A stretch of DNA of 45,489 nt from Acidimicrobiaceae bacterium (GCA_003153575.1 PLZW01000003.1:61241-106729), one strand, 5' to 3'. Counted from the first letter of the stretch, positions 1-8,875 are shown. Notes: generated from the letters alone by a model not told the origin. A program made the numbers and translations.

Positions 1-438
1 AACATGGACTTCAAGAACATGTTGGAGCGCGACCGCCTCGAGTCGAAGAAGGTCTCGAAGACCCAGGCCGTCACCAGCCAGATCGAGCACGGCGACCTCG
101 ACACCGACGACGTGCACATCGGCCCGTCGGACCACGTGCCGTGGCTGCACGACCGCAAGTGGGCCTACATCCGCATGGAGGGCCGCAACTTCGGCGACGT
201 GCCCCTCAACCTCGAACTCAAGCTCGAGGTGTGGGACTCCCCCAATTCGGCCGGCGTCATCATCGACGCGGTGCGGTGCGCCAAGCTGGCCCTCGACCGG
301 GGCATCGGCGGCCCGCTGGTCGGTCCCTCGGCCTACTTCATGAAGTCGCCACCGGTGCAGTACCACGACGACATCGCCCACGAGATGGTCGAGTCGTTCG
401 CGTCCGGCGACCCGGGCCCGGTCTGGCCCGAGGCCTGA
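1..438 (+). CDS. ino1: Inositol-3-phosphate synthase, C-terminal part
   Basis: Partial gene; its 5' end lies left of the window and the frame is open from base 1. The 145 visible residues end in a TGA at 436-438. The segment has the typical C-terminal stretch of actinobacterial myo-inositol-1-phosphate synthases, with '[20 protein letters not shown]' followed by '[20 protein letters not shown]' and a '[11 protein letters not shown]' end. The enzyme converts glucose 6-phosphate to inositol 3-phosphate with NAD as cofactor, the first step towards phosphatidylinositol and, in actinobacteria, mycothiol. The catalytic N-terminal Rossmann part cannot be checked here. The next gene is convergent, four bases after the stop, with no room for a terminator. 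Confidence 0.9.
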   Translation, partial: NMDFKNMLERDRLESKKVSKTQAVTSQIEHGDLDTDDVHIGPSDHVPWLHDRKWAYIRMEGRNFGDVPLNLELKLEVWDSPNSAGVIIDAVRCAKLALDRGIGGPLVGPSAYFMKSPPVQYHDDIAHEMVESFASGDPGPVWPEA

Positions 439-442
439 CCGC

Positions 443-1840
443 TCAGGCCGTCCGGATCCGGTCGGCCCACCAATCATCCAGACGACGGTAGGCCTCCTCC
501 TCACCGAGGGGGCCTTCGTCCATCCGGAGCTCGAGCAGGAACTCCAGGGCCTGGCCCACGTCACGCCCCGGGGCGATCCCGAGGCGGTCCATGACCTGGG
601 AGCCGTCGAGGTCGGGACGGATGGCATCGAGCTCCTCCTGCTCGCGCAAGGCGGCGATGCGGTCCACCAGCTCGTCCATCCGGCGGTCGAGGGCGCGGGC
701 CTTGGCCGCGTTGCGGGTCGTGCAGTCGCACCGGGTGAGCTCGTTCAGCCGGTCCAGCAACGGTCCGGCGTCGCGCACGTAGCGCCGGACGGCACGGTCG
801 GTCCACCCCAGTCGGTAGGTGTGGAAGCGCAGGTGGAGGTTGACCAGTTCGGTGACCAGGTCCACCTCGTCGTTGGGGTAGCGCAGGGCCAGCATCCGCT
901 TGCGGGTCATCCGGGCGCCGACCACTTCGTGGTGGTGGAAGGTCACCCCACCGTCGACGAAGGCACGGGTCCGGGGCTTGCCGACGTCGTGGAACAGGGC
1001 GGCCAGCCGCAGCAGGCGGTCGGGGCTCGTCTTGTCCACCACGGCCAGGGTGTGGCCCAGCACGTCCTTGTGGCGGTGGATCGGGTCCTGTTCGAGGGCC
1101 AGTCCGGGCAGCTCGGGCAGGAACTCGTCGGCCAGGCCGGTGCGCACGACGAACCACAGTGCCGTCGACGGGACCGGGACCACCATGATCTTGTCGAGCT
1201 CGTCCCGGACCCGTTCGGCGGACACGATCGAGAGACGGCCGTGGCCGGCCCGTACCGCGGCCACCAGCTCCCCGGTCGGCTCGAGGTCCAACTTGGCCAT
1301 GAAGCGGGCGGCCCGCAGCATGCGCAGCGGGTCGTCGGCGAAGGAGACGTCGGGGTCGAGCGGGGTCCGCAGCCGGTGCGCGGCCAGGTCGGCCAGGCCT
1401 CCGAAGGGATCGATCAGCTCGAGGTCGGGCAGCCGGAGGGCCATGGCGTTGACGGTAAAATCGCGCCGGGCCAGGTCGTCCTCGATGCTGTCACCGAAGG
1501 CCACCTCGGGCTTGCGCGAGTCCGGGTGGTAGGCCTCGGCCCGGTGGGTGGTGATCTCGTACTTCTGGTCCCCGCGCAGGCAGGCGATCGTCCCGAACCG
1601 CTTGCCCTGGGTCCAGACGGCATCGGCCCAGCCACGCAGGGTGTCCTCGATGTCGTCCGGCCGCGCGTCAGTCGTGAAGTCGAGGTCGTGGCCGAGTTCG
1701 GCGGTCAGTGCGTCGACGTCAGCCACGATGGCGTCACGCACCGAACCCCCCACCAGGTAGAGGGTGTGGCCGGCCGACCGGAAGCGGTCCGAAAGGTCGG
1801 CGGTGGCGTCGACCAAGGGCCGGAGTCGCTCGGGGAACAC
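443..1840 (-). CDS. CCA-adding tRNA nucleotidyltransferase (PcnB/PcnA type)
   Basis: Class II CCA-adding enzyme or poly(A) polymerase-like protein, which adds or repairs the 3' CCA of tRNAs. With the GTG start at 1838-1840 the protein has 465 residues. The nucleotidyltransferase core shows 'GGSVRD' (about 31-36) and the metal-binding 'DLDFTTD' (about 52-58). An HD phosphohydrolase domain follows, with 'LFHDVGK' near residue 282. The open frame reaches back to 2002, but that stretch is arginine- and proline-rich and would run into the divergent gene. The GTG lies 7 nt after a TACCCT box, which fits a leaderless transcript. The gene corresponds in position to mycobacterial pcnA (Rv3907c). Confidence 0.9.
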   Translation of the reverse strand: MFPERLRPLVDATADLSDRFRSAGHTLYLVGGSVRDAIVADVDALTAELGHDLDFTTDARPDDIEDTLRGWADAVWTQGKRFGTIACLRGDQKYEITTHRAEAYHPDSRKPEVAFGDSIEDDLARRDFTVNAMALRLPDLELIDPFGGLADLAAHRLRTPLDPDVSFADDPLRMLRAARFMAKLDLEPTGELVAAVRAGHGRLSIVSAERVRDELDKIMVVPVPSTALWFVVRTGLADEFLPELPGLALEQDPIHRHKDVLGHTLAVVDKTSPDRLLRLAALFHDVGKPRTRAFVDGGVTFHHHEVVGARMTRKRMLALRYPNDEVDLVTELVNLHLRFHTYRLGWTDRAVRRYVRDAGPLLDRLNELTRCDCTTRNAAKARALDRRMDELVDRIAALREQEELDAIRPDLDGSQVMDRLGIAPGRDVGQALEFLLELRMDEGPLGEEEAYRRLDDWWADRIRTA

Positions 1841-1847
1841 GCAGCCG

Positions 1848-1853
1848 AGGGTA
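1848..1853 (-). promoter_or_regulatory. Putative -10 box of a leaderless pcnB transcript
   Basis: Read on the minus strand this is TACCCT (TANNNT type), 7 nt before the GTG codon chosen as the pcnB start. There is no Shine-Dalgarno sequence in between. The placement matches other TANNNT-plus-start-codon arrangements in this window. Confidence 0.4.
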
Positions 1854-1865
1854 GTGCGACTGGAA

Positions 1866-1871
1866 TAGGCT
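1866..1871 (+). promoter_or_regulatory. Putative -10 box for the DUF6049-murJ operon
   Basis: TAGGCT on the plus strand, 10 nt before an in-frame GTG at 1882. Either the transcript starts next to that GTG and is leaderless, or it carries a leader of about 90 nt to the GTG at 1972. Together with the minus-strand box at 1848-1853 it would make a compact back-to-back promoter pair. Confidence 0.35.
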
Positions 1872-1971
1872 GCGGTTCGACGTGGACCGGCAACGAGCCA
1901 GAACCTGCCCCCCGGGCGGTGACCCCGGCGGCACCGGCCCGGCCAGGGGAGGTTCCTCCCCACGACCAGGG

Positions 1972-4212
1972 GTGTCAACTGTTCGTGCCACCGGACCGCC
2001 AACGCGGAGGAGGCGGCTTGCGGGCGCCGGCGCCCTCACCGTCCTGCTGCTGGCCGGAACCGTCGCCGGGCCGCACCGCGCCGAGGCCGGCACCGCGCCG
2101 ACCGATGTCCGGACCACCGCGTCCCGGATCCCGACCCTGCCGCTGACGCTGGAGTACCAGACCGGGTGGGTGACCGAGGGCCAGGACTTCGACCTCCAAC
2201 TGCGGACGGCGAGCCCGACGGTGCCGCCGGCCCGGCTCGGGATCACCGTGGCCGTCTACCCCTGCCTCTCGAGCATCTCCGGATTCGACCAGTCGACGAC
2301 ATCGACGTCCCTCGGCACCCCGGTGTCGGCCACGACTACGGCGATACCTGTCGGCTCGCTCCCCGTCCAGCCCGGCGGGGCCGTCGACCTCAAGATGCCG
2401 GTGGTGGTGGGCAGCGCCGAGCCCAGCGGCTCCACGCCGGCCTCCCCCTTCACCATCCACCTCCTGTCCGTCAGCGGACAGTGCCAGTCCTATCCGGCCG
2501 GCGTGTTTCCCGTCCGGATCCAGCTGGTCGACACCTCGGGCCCGACCGTGCTCGCCGCGTTCACCACCCACCTCGTCTACAGCCAGGCAGCGTCCACCAC
2601 CCAGCGCCTGCGGGTGGCGGTCGTCCTCCCCGTCCAGATCACCCAGGGGGCGGCGCGAGCTCCGACGCCGGCGGCACTCCTGGCCCGCCCCGCAGCCGCC
2701 CTGGCCACGCCGTCTCAAGGGACCGTCGACGCCGTGACGGCCACCGTGGCCGCCATCGCCGAACAACATCCGTCGGTCCCGGTGACCCTGCAGGTCAGTG
2801 GTCAGACCGTCGAGCTGCTCGACACCCCGGCCCACGTGACCACCATGGGCCAACTCACCGAATTGGCGGCAACGCCGGACGTACACCAGCTGACGTCGGC
2901 ACCCTTCACCCCGGTGGACGCCACGGAGCTCATCGATGCCGGCCTGGGCTCCGAGCTCGCCCTCCAGGTGGCCCGGGGTGGCCAGGTGGTGGCGACGGCC
3001 ACCGGACGGCCGTCCCCCGCACCCTCCGCCGACCGCGGCGTCTGGATCACCGGGAGCGGACTCGACGCCGCCACCGTCGGGGCCCTGGTCGGCAACGGGT
3101 TCCACCAGGTGGTGCTGCCGGCGTCGCAATTCAGCGCCATCCCGACCAACGGGTCGACGACCGCCCCGTTCACCTTGTCCGGCACCCGGGGCACCGGCGT
3201 GGTGGCCATGGCTTCCAGCGACGACCTGTCCGCCCGGTTCGTGGCCGACGTCGGCAATCCCGTGCTGGCCGCCCATCAACTGGTGGCCGAGCTCGCCCAG
3301 GTCTACTACGAGCGGCCCAATGGGGTCACCCCCCGGTCGGTGGTGGCCGTCGCCCCGCAGGCGTGGAACGACGATCCGGCCTTCGTCGACGCCCTGTTGG
3401 GCGCGCTCGACGGCAATCCGCTGGTCAAGGCGGTGACCACCGGGCAGCTGTTCTCCCTCTACCCCACCCCGGCCACGTGTCGGACGGGATGCCGATTGGC
3501 GCCCACCGGGGGTGGCGGTCTTCCCGTCGCCGCCATCCGGGCCCAGCGCGTCCGGGTCAACGGCTTCGCGTCGGCGGCGGTCGGCGCCCACGCCCTCGTC
3601 CTGCAGCTCGGGGACCTGGTCCTGGGCGGGGAGGCCGCCGCCCTCCGCCCCGTCCAACAGTCGGCCGTGCTTTCCAACGCCGGCAACGCCGTCGACGCCC
3701 AGTTCGGTCAGCTCGCCGTCGAGAGCGACCAGTCCGTCACCCTCACCGCCCGCAGCGGAAGGGTGCCGATCACCATCCTGTCGAACGCCCCCTACCCGGT
3801 GGGCGCCACGCTTACCCTCAGCAGCGACAAACTCCTCTTCCCCAACGGGGAACCCCAGTGGACGCAGAGCGTCCCCCTCCGGCCGCGGTACTCCACCGTG
3901 GTCTACGTGCGGGTGCAGACCCGGGCATCGGGCGTCTTCCGGATCGACATCTCCCTCCACTCCCCCGACGGCTCGGTCCGCCTGGCGGCCGGCGAGCTGT
4001 CTGTCCGATCCACTGCGTCATCGGTGGTCGGCGTGGTGCTCACGGTGGGGGCGGTGGCGGTGCTGGCCGTGTGGTGGTTCCGCACCTCGCGGCGGCGTCG
4101 GGCGGCCCGACGGGCCGACGAGGCGGACGACACCACGGGCGCCGATGAGCAGGCCCCCGACCCGGCGCCGGTGGCGGTCGGAGCGACCGACGGCACCACG
4201 GCGACGCCATGA
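1972..4212 (+). CDS. Secreted, membrane-anchored DUF6049-type protein upstream of murJ
   Basis: About 746 residues. The N-terminus is a clear signal peptide: a basic 'TRRRRL' region, a hydrophobic run 'GALTVLLLAGTVAG' and an 'AEA' cleavage site. A long Ala/Thr/Val-rich extracytoplasmic part follows. One C-terminal transmembrane helix ('VVGVVLTVGAVAVLAVWWF') then leads to an arginine-rich stop-transfer and a short acidic tail. Type I membrane topology is therefore expected. The position directly before murJ matches mycobacterial Rv3909, a protein of unknown function. Its stop overlaps the murJ start (ATGA), so the two are translated together and probably act together at the envelope. An earlier GTG at 1882 would give an unusually long n-region, so I chose 1972. 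The function is unknown. Confidence 0.8.
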   Translation: MSTVRATGPPTRRRRLAGAGALTVLLLAGTVAGPHRAEAGTAPTDVRTTASRIPTLPLTLEYQTGWVTEGQDFDLQLRTASPTVPPARLGITVAVYPCLSSISGFDQSTTSTSLGTPVSATTTAIPVGSLPVQPGGAVDLKMPVVVGSAEPSGSTPASPFTIHLLSVSGQCQSYPAGVFPVRIQLVDTSGPTVLAAFTTHLVYSQAASTTQRLRVAVVLPVQITQGAARAPTPAALLARPAAALATPSQGTVDAVTATVAAIAEQHPSVPVTLQVSGQTVELLDTPAHVTTMGQLTELAATPDVHQLTSAPFTPVDATELIDAGLGSELALQVARGGQVVATATGRPSPAPSADRGVWITGSGLDAATVGALVGNGFHQVVLPASQFSAIPTNGSTTAPFTLSGTRGTGVVAMASSDDLSARFVADVGNPVLAAHQLVAELAQVYYERPNGVTPRSVVAVAPQAWNDDPAFVDALLGALDGNPLVKAVTTGQLFSLYPTPATCRTGCRLAPTGGGGLPVAAIRAQRVRVNGFASAAVGAHALVLQLGDLVLGGEAAALRPVQQSAVLSNAGNAVDAQFGQLAVESDQSVTLTARSGRVPITILSNAPYPVGATLTLSSDKLLFPNGEPQWTQSVPLRPRYSTVVYVRVQTRASGVFRIDISLHSPDGSVRLAAGELSVRSTASSVVGVVLTVGAVAVLAVWWFRTSRRRRAARRADEADDTTGADEQAPDPAPVAVGATDGTTATP

Positions 4213-6248
4213 CCGACGAGGACACCTCGGTCGAAGCCGGGGCCGCGGTCACCGAGGGCTCACTGCGCACCCCCACGCCGCCACGGGGCGCCACCAAGCG
4301 ATTGGCCGGGGCCACCGTCGGGATGGCCATCGGCACCACCCTGTCGCGCCTGACCGGGGTGGGTCGGGTGGTGGCCATGACGGCGGCGCTCAGCGGCGGT
4401 GGCTTCGCCGACGCCTACAACCTGGCCAACACCACCCCCAACATCATCACCGACATCGTGATCGGCGGGGTGCTGGCCGCCACGTTCGTGCCCGTCTTCG
4501 TGGCCGAACTGACCACCCGGGTGGCCAAGGAGGCGTGGGAGGCCATCTCGGCCGTGGTGACCGTCACCGTCACGGTCCTGGTCGTGGCGACCATCGCCTT
4601 CTTCGTCCTCACCCCGTCGATCATCGACCTCTACACGGCGACCAACCACCACGCCGACGTGCATCAGCAACAGCAGGTGGCCGTCTTCCTCCTGCGCTGG
4701 TTCGTCCCCCAGCTGGCCTGCTACGGACTGATCGCCCTCTTCACCGCGCTCCTCAACACCCAGGGCAAGTTCGCCACCCCGATGTTCGTGCCGATCGCCA
4801 ACAACCTGGTGGTCATCGGCATGCTGGTCTGGTTCCACGCCTTGGTGCCGACGCCCACCCTGGCCACCATCGAGGCCCACCACACGGCCCTGGTCCTGCT
4901 CGGGATCGGCACCACCCTGGGCGTGGTGGTCCAAGCCGCGCTGCTCGTCCCGTCGCTGCTCCGCTCCGACCTCCACATCCGGTTCCGGTGGCAGCCCGGC
5001 CACGAGGCCATGCGCCGGATCACCCGGCTGGCCGGGTGGACGTTCGGCATCGTCCTGTCCAACCAGGTGGCCCTAGTGGTGGTGCTGGCCCTGGCTGACG
5101 GGGCCCGCGTGCCCGGGGCCGTGTCGGCCTACACCTACGCCTACACGTTCTTCCAGCTCCCCTACGGCATCATCGCCGTCTCGGTGATGAGCGCAGTGAC
5201 CCCGTCGCTGTCGGCCCGCTGGGCCGAGGGCGATATCGCCGCCTTCCGACGGCGGATGACATTCGGGTTGCGCAGCATCCTGGTCATCATCATTCCGGCG
5301 TCGGTGGGCATGATCATCCTGGCCCACCCCTTGATCGACCTGATCCTGGCGCACGGTGCCGAGACCTCGGCCCAGGCGTCCGAGACTGCCGCCACCCTGG
5401 CCATGTTCGCCCTCGGTCTGCCCGGGTTCTGCACATTCCTCTACATGGTGCGCGTCCTGCAGGCCATGCAGGACACCCGCACCGCCTTCCGCATCTACCT
5501 GGTGGAGAACGCCATCAACATCGTCCTCGGCATCGCCCTGGTCGGCACCCTCGGCGTGCGGGGGCTGGCCCTGTCGGTGTCCGTGGCCTACACCGTCGCC
5601 GCCCTCATCGCCCTGTCCGTGGTGGCCGCCAAGGACGACGGCCTCGGAGGCCAGGAGCTCACCACCCCGGTGGGGCGGGTGCTCATCGCCACCGGGGCGA
5701 TGGCCGTCGCCACGGTGCTGGCCGTCAACGTGACGGGTGCCGCATCGGGGTTCGCCCTGCTCGGTCGGGTCACATTGGCAGTGGTCGTCGGGGCTCTCGC
5801 CTTCGTCGGGACGACGGTGGCGCTCGCCGCCGTCGAGGCCCATCGCGTCGACGTCGAGCGGGCGGCGCGGGCGGCCGAGCGCCCGGTGCCCATCGGGTCC
5901 GTCGGCTCTCGCGGTCCCGAGGAGGAAGCCGGGCCGGACGGTCCCCGCCAACGGGCGGCCCACTCTTCCATCCGGCTCATCTCCGTGCCGGTGGAGGAGC
6001 CCTCCGGGCCACCGGCGGACCCGCCTTCGGCGCCGTCGACCGTCCCGTTCCATGACAGACTCGGCGACGAGTCCGATGAGTTGCCGGCGCGTCACCTGCG
6101 CCCGGTGCCAGGCCGGCCCGGAGGCGCCCCGCTGAGCGGAGCGAGCGGGAACCGGGCCACCGGCGTGCCGGCGATGGACGAAGTGGGGGGCCCCTTGCCC
6201 CCGGAGGAGGAGGAACGCCATGACCCGCATCCGGGTGGTAACCGATAG
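4209..6248 (+). CDS. murJ: Lipid II flippase MurJ (MviN family)
   Basis: 679-residue polytopic membrane protein of the MOP superfamily, which moves lipid II across the membrane for peptidoglycan synthesis. Family marks near the N-terminus are 'TTLSRLTGVGRVVAMTAAL' and 'FADAYNLANTTPNIITDIVIGGVL'. Hydrophobic segments compatible with the usual 14 helices run to about residue 540. The remaining roughly 137 residues are a Pro/Glu/Arg-rich, probably disordered cytoplasmic tail. Mycobacterial MviN carries a pseudokinase domain in this place; none is visible here. The start overlaps the preceding gene by four bases, and the last 29 bases overlap degV, whose ribosome binding site lies inside the murJ glutamate codons. 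Confidence 0.95.
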   Translation: MTDEDTSVEAGAAVTEGSLRTPTPPRGATKRLAGATVGMAIGTTLSRLTGVGRVVAMTAALSGGGFADAYNLANTTPNIITDIVIGGVLAATFVPVFVAELTTRVAKEAWEAISAVVTVTVTVLVVATIAFFVLTPSIIDLYTATNHHADVHQQQQVAVFLLRWFVPQLACYGLIALFTALLNTQGKFATPMFVPIANNLVVIGMLVWFHALVPTPTLATIEAHHTALVLLGIGTTLGVVVQAALLVPSLLRSDLHIRFRWQPGHEAMRRITRLAGWTFGIVLSNQVALVVVLALADGARVPGAVSAYTYAYTFFQLPYGIIAVSVMSAVTPSLSARWAEGDIAAFRRRMTFGLRSILVIIIPASVGMIILAHPLIDLILAHGAETSAQASETAATLAMFALGLPGFCTFLYMVRVLQAMQDTRTAFRIYLVENAINIVLGIALVGTLGVRGLALSVSVAYTVAALIALSVVAAKDDGLGGQELTTPVGRVLIATGAMAVATVLAVNVTGAASGFALLGRVTLAVVVGALAFVGTTVALAAVEAHRVDVERAARAAERPVPIGSVGSRGPEEEAGPDGPRQRAAHSSIRLISVPVEEPSGPPADPPSAPSTVPFHDRLGDESDELPARHLRPVPGRPGGAPLSGASGNRATGVPAMDEVGGPLPPEEEERHDPHPGGNR

Positions 6249-7062
6249 CGCCTGCGACCTGTCGGCCGACGTGGCCGCCGAGCACGGCGTCGGCGTCGTC
6301 CCCCTGTCGATCCGCTTCGGCGACGAGGAGTTCGTCGACGGCCGCGACCTCACCACCGAGGAGTTCTGGGCCCGCTGCAAGGCCAGTTCGGTGCTGCCCG
6401 AGACGGCGGCCCCCTCGCCCGGCGCCTTCCAGGAGGCCTTCCTGGACGCGGCCGAACAGGGTTACGACGCCGTGCTCAGCCTCAGCCTGTCCGGCGGGGT
6501 GTCGGCCACGTTCCAGTCCGCCACCGCGGCCGCCGAGGCGGTGGAGGACCGGTTCGAGGTCCGCGCCCTCGACTCGCGCTCGATGACGATGGGTCTCGGC
6601 CTGATGGTGCTCGAGATCGCCGAGCTGGCCGCCGCCGGCGCCGACCTCGATACTCTCGAGGCCCGCGTCAACGAGCTCATCCCCCGCACCTCGGTCTACG
6701 GGGTGGTCGAGAACCTCGAGCACCTGGAGAAGGGCGGCCGCATCGGCGGGGCCCGCGCCTTGATGGGCTCGCTCCTCTCCATCAAACCGGTCGTCACCCT
6801 GGTCGACGGCGTGGTGGCCGAGGAGTCGAAGCAGCGCACCCGGGGACGATCGATGCAGTACCTGGCGGACAAGATGCTCGGGTCGCCCCCGCTGAGCCGG
6901 GTGGCCATCACCCACGGTGCGGCCACGGACATCGACACCTTCGTGGCGTTGCTCACCGACCTGAAGAGTGAGCACCCGTTGGTGGTCGGCCAGCTCGGCC
7001 CGGTCGTCGGGACCCATACCGGCCCGGGCACCATCGGCGTGTGCATGGTGACGCTCGACTGA
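6220..7062 (+). CDS. DegV family fatty-acid-binding protein
   Basis: 280 residues with the complete DegV fold. The N-terminus 'RVVTDSACDLSADVAAEHGV', the 'TAAPSPGAFQEAF' segment and 'SLSLSGGVSATFQSA' are hallmarks, the last forming part of the fatty-acid carboxylate site. DegV/FakB proteins bind fatty acids and in Firmicutes hand them to the kinase FakA. No FakA-like (Dak2) gene is in the window, so the partner is unknown. The start is fixed by the strong purine run GAGGAGGAGGAA 5 bases before the ATG. It overlaps the end of murJ by 29 bases, which implies coupled translation. In mycobacteria this slot is occupied by sigM. Confidence 0.93.
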   Translation: MTRIRVVTDSACDLSADVAAEHGVGVVPLSIRFGDEEFVDGRDLTTEEFWARCKASSVLPETAAPSPGAFQEAFLDAAEQGYDAVLSLSLSGGVSATFQSATAAAEAVEDRFEVRALDSRSMTMGLGLMVLEIAELAAAGADLDTLEARVNELIPRTSVYGVVENLEHLEKGGRIGGARALMGSLLSIKPVVTLVDGVVAEESKQRTRGRSMQYLADKMLGSPPLSRVAITHGAATDIDTFVALLTDLKSEHPLVVGQLGPVVGTHTGPGTIGVCMVTLD

Positions 7063-7093
7063 CTGCGTCCGGGGGGACGCGCGCTGTCCGAGG

Positions 7094-7099
7094 TAACCT
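7094..7099 (+). promoter_or_regulatory. Putative -10 box of a leaderless transcript
   Basis: TAACCT lies 6 nt before the ATG at 7106, within the near-symmetric GAGGTAACCTC (7090-7100). No Shine-Dalgarno sequence precedes the ATG. This is the cleanest leaderless arrangement in the window and would let the small membrane protein, trxB and possibly later genes be transcribed independently of murJ-degV. Confidence 0.45.
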
Positions 7100-7105
7100 C
7101 GGGCC

Positions 7106-7465
7106 ATGGATCCGAAGCCTGAACACCGCGCGTCGTCACTGCCGGGACTGTCCGCCCTCGACGACCTGCCGACCAAGGGCGCCGACGCCGTCGACGCCGT
7201 CGTCGACTTCATCCAGGACAAGGCCGTTCGGCCGCTCACCCTGGCCACCCGCGGCATTGTCTTCGGCATCATCGTCTTCGCCGCATCCGTGGTCACGGTG
7301 GTCCTGCTGTCCATCACCCTGATCCGGCTGCTGACCGTCTACATCCCCGGCAATCGGGTCTGGGTGTCCGACCTGATCGTCGGGACCTTGTTCGTGGTCG
7401 GGGGCTTCCTCGCCTGGTCGCAGCGGATGGCCCGGTCGGCCCCCGCCGCCACGGGCGCACCGTGA
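7106..7465 (+). CDS. Small membrane protein with two transmembrane helices
   Basis: 119 residues. A soluble, acidic N-terminal part of about 47 residues ('DDLPTKGADAVDAVVDFIQD') is followed by two hydrophobic helices (about 48-75 and 87-106) separated by 'TVYIPGNRVWVSD', and a short basic-to-polar tail. I do not recognise a family. Position and size correspond to the small gene between sigM and trxB2 in mycobacteria (Rv3912), but the relation is only positional. Its stop overlaps the GTG start of trxB by four bases, so it is co-translated with the thioredoxin reductase. Confidence 0.8.
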   Translation: MDPKPEHRASSLPGLSALDDLPTKGADAVDAVVDFIQDKAVRPLTLATRGIVFGIIVFAASVVTVVLLSITLIRLLTVYIPGNRVWVSDLIVGTLFVVGGFLAWSQRMARSAPAATGAP

Positions 7466-8433
7466 CCGAAGCCCGCCAGATCATCATCATCGGATCCGGA
7501 CCGGCCGGGCTGACGGCGGCCATCTACGCGTCCCGTGCCCAACTCGCGCCCCTCGTCATCGAAGGCGAACCGTCCTCGAACAGCGACCAGCCCGGCGGCC
7601 AACTGATGCTCACCACCGACGTCGAGAACTACCCGGGTTTCGTCGACGGCGTGATGGGGCCGGAGCTCATGGTGGCCTTCCGCGAGCAGGCCGCCCGCTT
7701 CGGCACCGACTACGTCACCGCCAAGGTGTCCCGGGTCGACCTGTCGGCGCGCCCCTTCGGGCTATGGGTCGGGGACCCGGACGCGAGCGATCCCACCTAC
7801 ACGGCCGAAGCCCTGATCGTGGCCACCGGGGCGAAGTCCCTGATGCTCCAGCTGCCCAACGAGGAGCGCCTGCTCGGCTACGGCGTGTCGACGTGCGCCA
7901 CCTGCGACGGCTTCTTCTTCCGCGGACACGAGATCGCCGTGGTCGGCGGCGGCGACTCCGCCCTCGAGGAGGCCATCTTCCTCACGAGGTTTGCCGACAA
8001 GGTCACCCTGATCCACCGGCGGGGGGAGCTGCGGGCATCCAAGGTCATGCGGAAGCGGGCCCACGCCAACCCCAAGATCGAGTTCCTCTGGCACACCTCG
8101 GTCATCGACGTGCTCGGCGACAAGAAGGTCCAGTCCATCAAGATCCGGAACAACGAGACCGGTGAGGAGTCCGTCCTGCCGGTCACCGGCCTGTTCGTGG
8201 CCATCGGCCATCAACCCAACACCGCCATCTTCAAGGGCCAGCTCGACATGGAGGACAGCGGCTACCTGCAGACGTTGGGCACCACCACCTACACCAATGT
8301 GGAGGGCGTCTTCGCCTGCGGCGACGTCCAGGACCACCGCTACCGCCAAGCCGTCACCGCCGCCGGATCGGGCTGCATGGCGGCCATCGACGCCGAACGC
8401 TGGCTCGAGGACCAGGCGGCCTCGCGCCACTGA
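7462..8433 (+). CDS. trxB: Thioredoxin-disulfide reductase
   Basis: 323 residues, the usual length of low-molecular-weight bacterial thioredoxin reductases. The FAD-binding motif 'GSGPAG' is at 11-16, the redox-active 'CATC' at 145-148, the NADPH-binding 'GGGDSALEEA' at 162-171 and the C-terminal FAD motif 'GVFACGDVQDHRYRQAVTAA' near residue 280. The enzyme uses NADPH to reduce thioredoxin, encoded just downstream. The GTG start overlaps the preceding stop in a GTGA arrangement. A gap of 115 bases with a possible promoter separates it from trxA. Confidence 0.97.
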   Translation: MTEARQIIIIGSGPAGLTAAIYASRAQLAPLVIEGEPSSNSDQPGGQLMLTTDVENYPGFVDGVMGPELMVAFREQAARFGTDYVTAKVSRVDLSARPFGLWVGDPDASDPTYTAEALIVATGAKSLMLQLPNEERLLGYGVSTCATCDGFFFRGHEIAVVGGGDSALEEAIFLTRFADKVTLIHRRGELRASKVMRKRAHANPKIEFLWHTSVIDVLGDKKVQSIKIRNNETGEESVLPVTGLFVAIGHQPNTAIFKGQLDMEDSGYLQTLGTTTYTNVEGVFACGDVQDHRYRQAVTAAGSGCMAAIDAERWLEDQAASRH

Positions 8434-8482
8434 AGCGGCCGCACATCCCCCGGATGCGGGAATGAGGTCGGCTCGCCCGTGG

Positions 8483-8511
8483 TTGACGTAGCCTGTCCCG
8501 ACAGTTACGAC
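8483..8511 (+). promoter_or_regulatory. Possible promoter in front of trxA
   Basis: TTGACG (8483-8488) resembles a -35 box, and TACGAC (8506-8511) lies 17 nt downstream. An alternative -10, TAGCCT, directly follows the TTGACG at 8489-8494. Either gives an untranslated leader of roughly 30 to 50 nt ending in the trxA ribosome binding site. Confidence 0.35.
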
Positions 8512-8548
8512 GGCACGGCCCCGACCGGGCCCAGAAGGAACGAGCACC

Positions 8549-8875
8549 ATGAGCGAGAAGATCACCAACCTGAGCGACGCTAGCTTTGACGAGCATGTCA
8601 AGTCCTCGGATGTTCCGGTACTGGTGGACTTCTGGGCGGAGTGGTGCGGACCGTGCAAAATGATCGCCCCGGTACTCGAGGAGATCGCCGACGAGCAGGC
8701 CGGCAAGCTCGAGGTGGTGAAGCTCAACATCGACGACAACCTCGACGTCACCCGTCGCTTCGACGTCATGAGCATCCCGACGCTCATCCTCTTCAAGGAC
8801 GGCGAGCCCGCCATGCGCATCGTGGGGGCAAAGGGCAAGGGTCAGCTGCTCCAGGAGCTCTCGGCACACCTTTGA
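8549..8875 (+). CDS. trxA: Thioredoxin
   Basis: 108-residue cytoplasmic thioredoxin with the canonical active site 'WCGPCK' (32-37) preceded by 'VLVDFWAE', the cis-proline segment 'SIPTLILFKDG' and a C-terminal 'GAKGKGQLLQEL'. It is the electron carrier for ribonucleotide reductase and protein disulfides and is reduced by the upstream TrxB. A good ribosome binding site (AGAAGGA) lies 8 bases before the ATG. Confidence 0.97.
   Translation: MSEKITNLSDASFDEHVKSSDVPVLVDFWAEWCGPCKMIAPVLEEIADEQAGKLEVVKLNIDDNLDVTRRFDVMSIPTLILFKDGEPAMRIVGAKGKGQLLQELSAHL

Noticed and set aside
1975..3960. Long minus-strand open frame (661 codons) opposite the DUF6049 gene
   Set aside because: The product is rich in Gly, His, Arg and Asp with no fold pattern; it is the usual antisense shadow of a high-GC gene with strong third-position bias.
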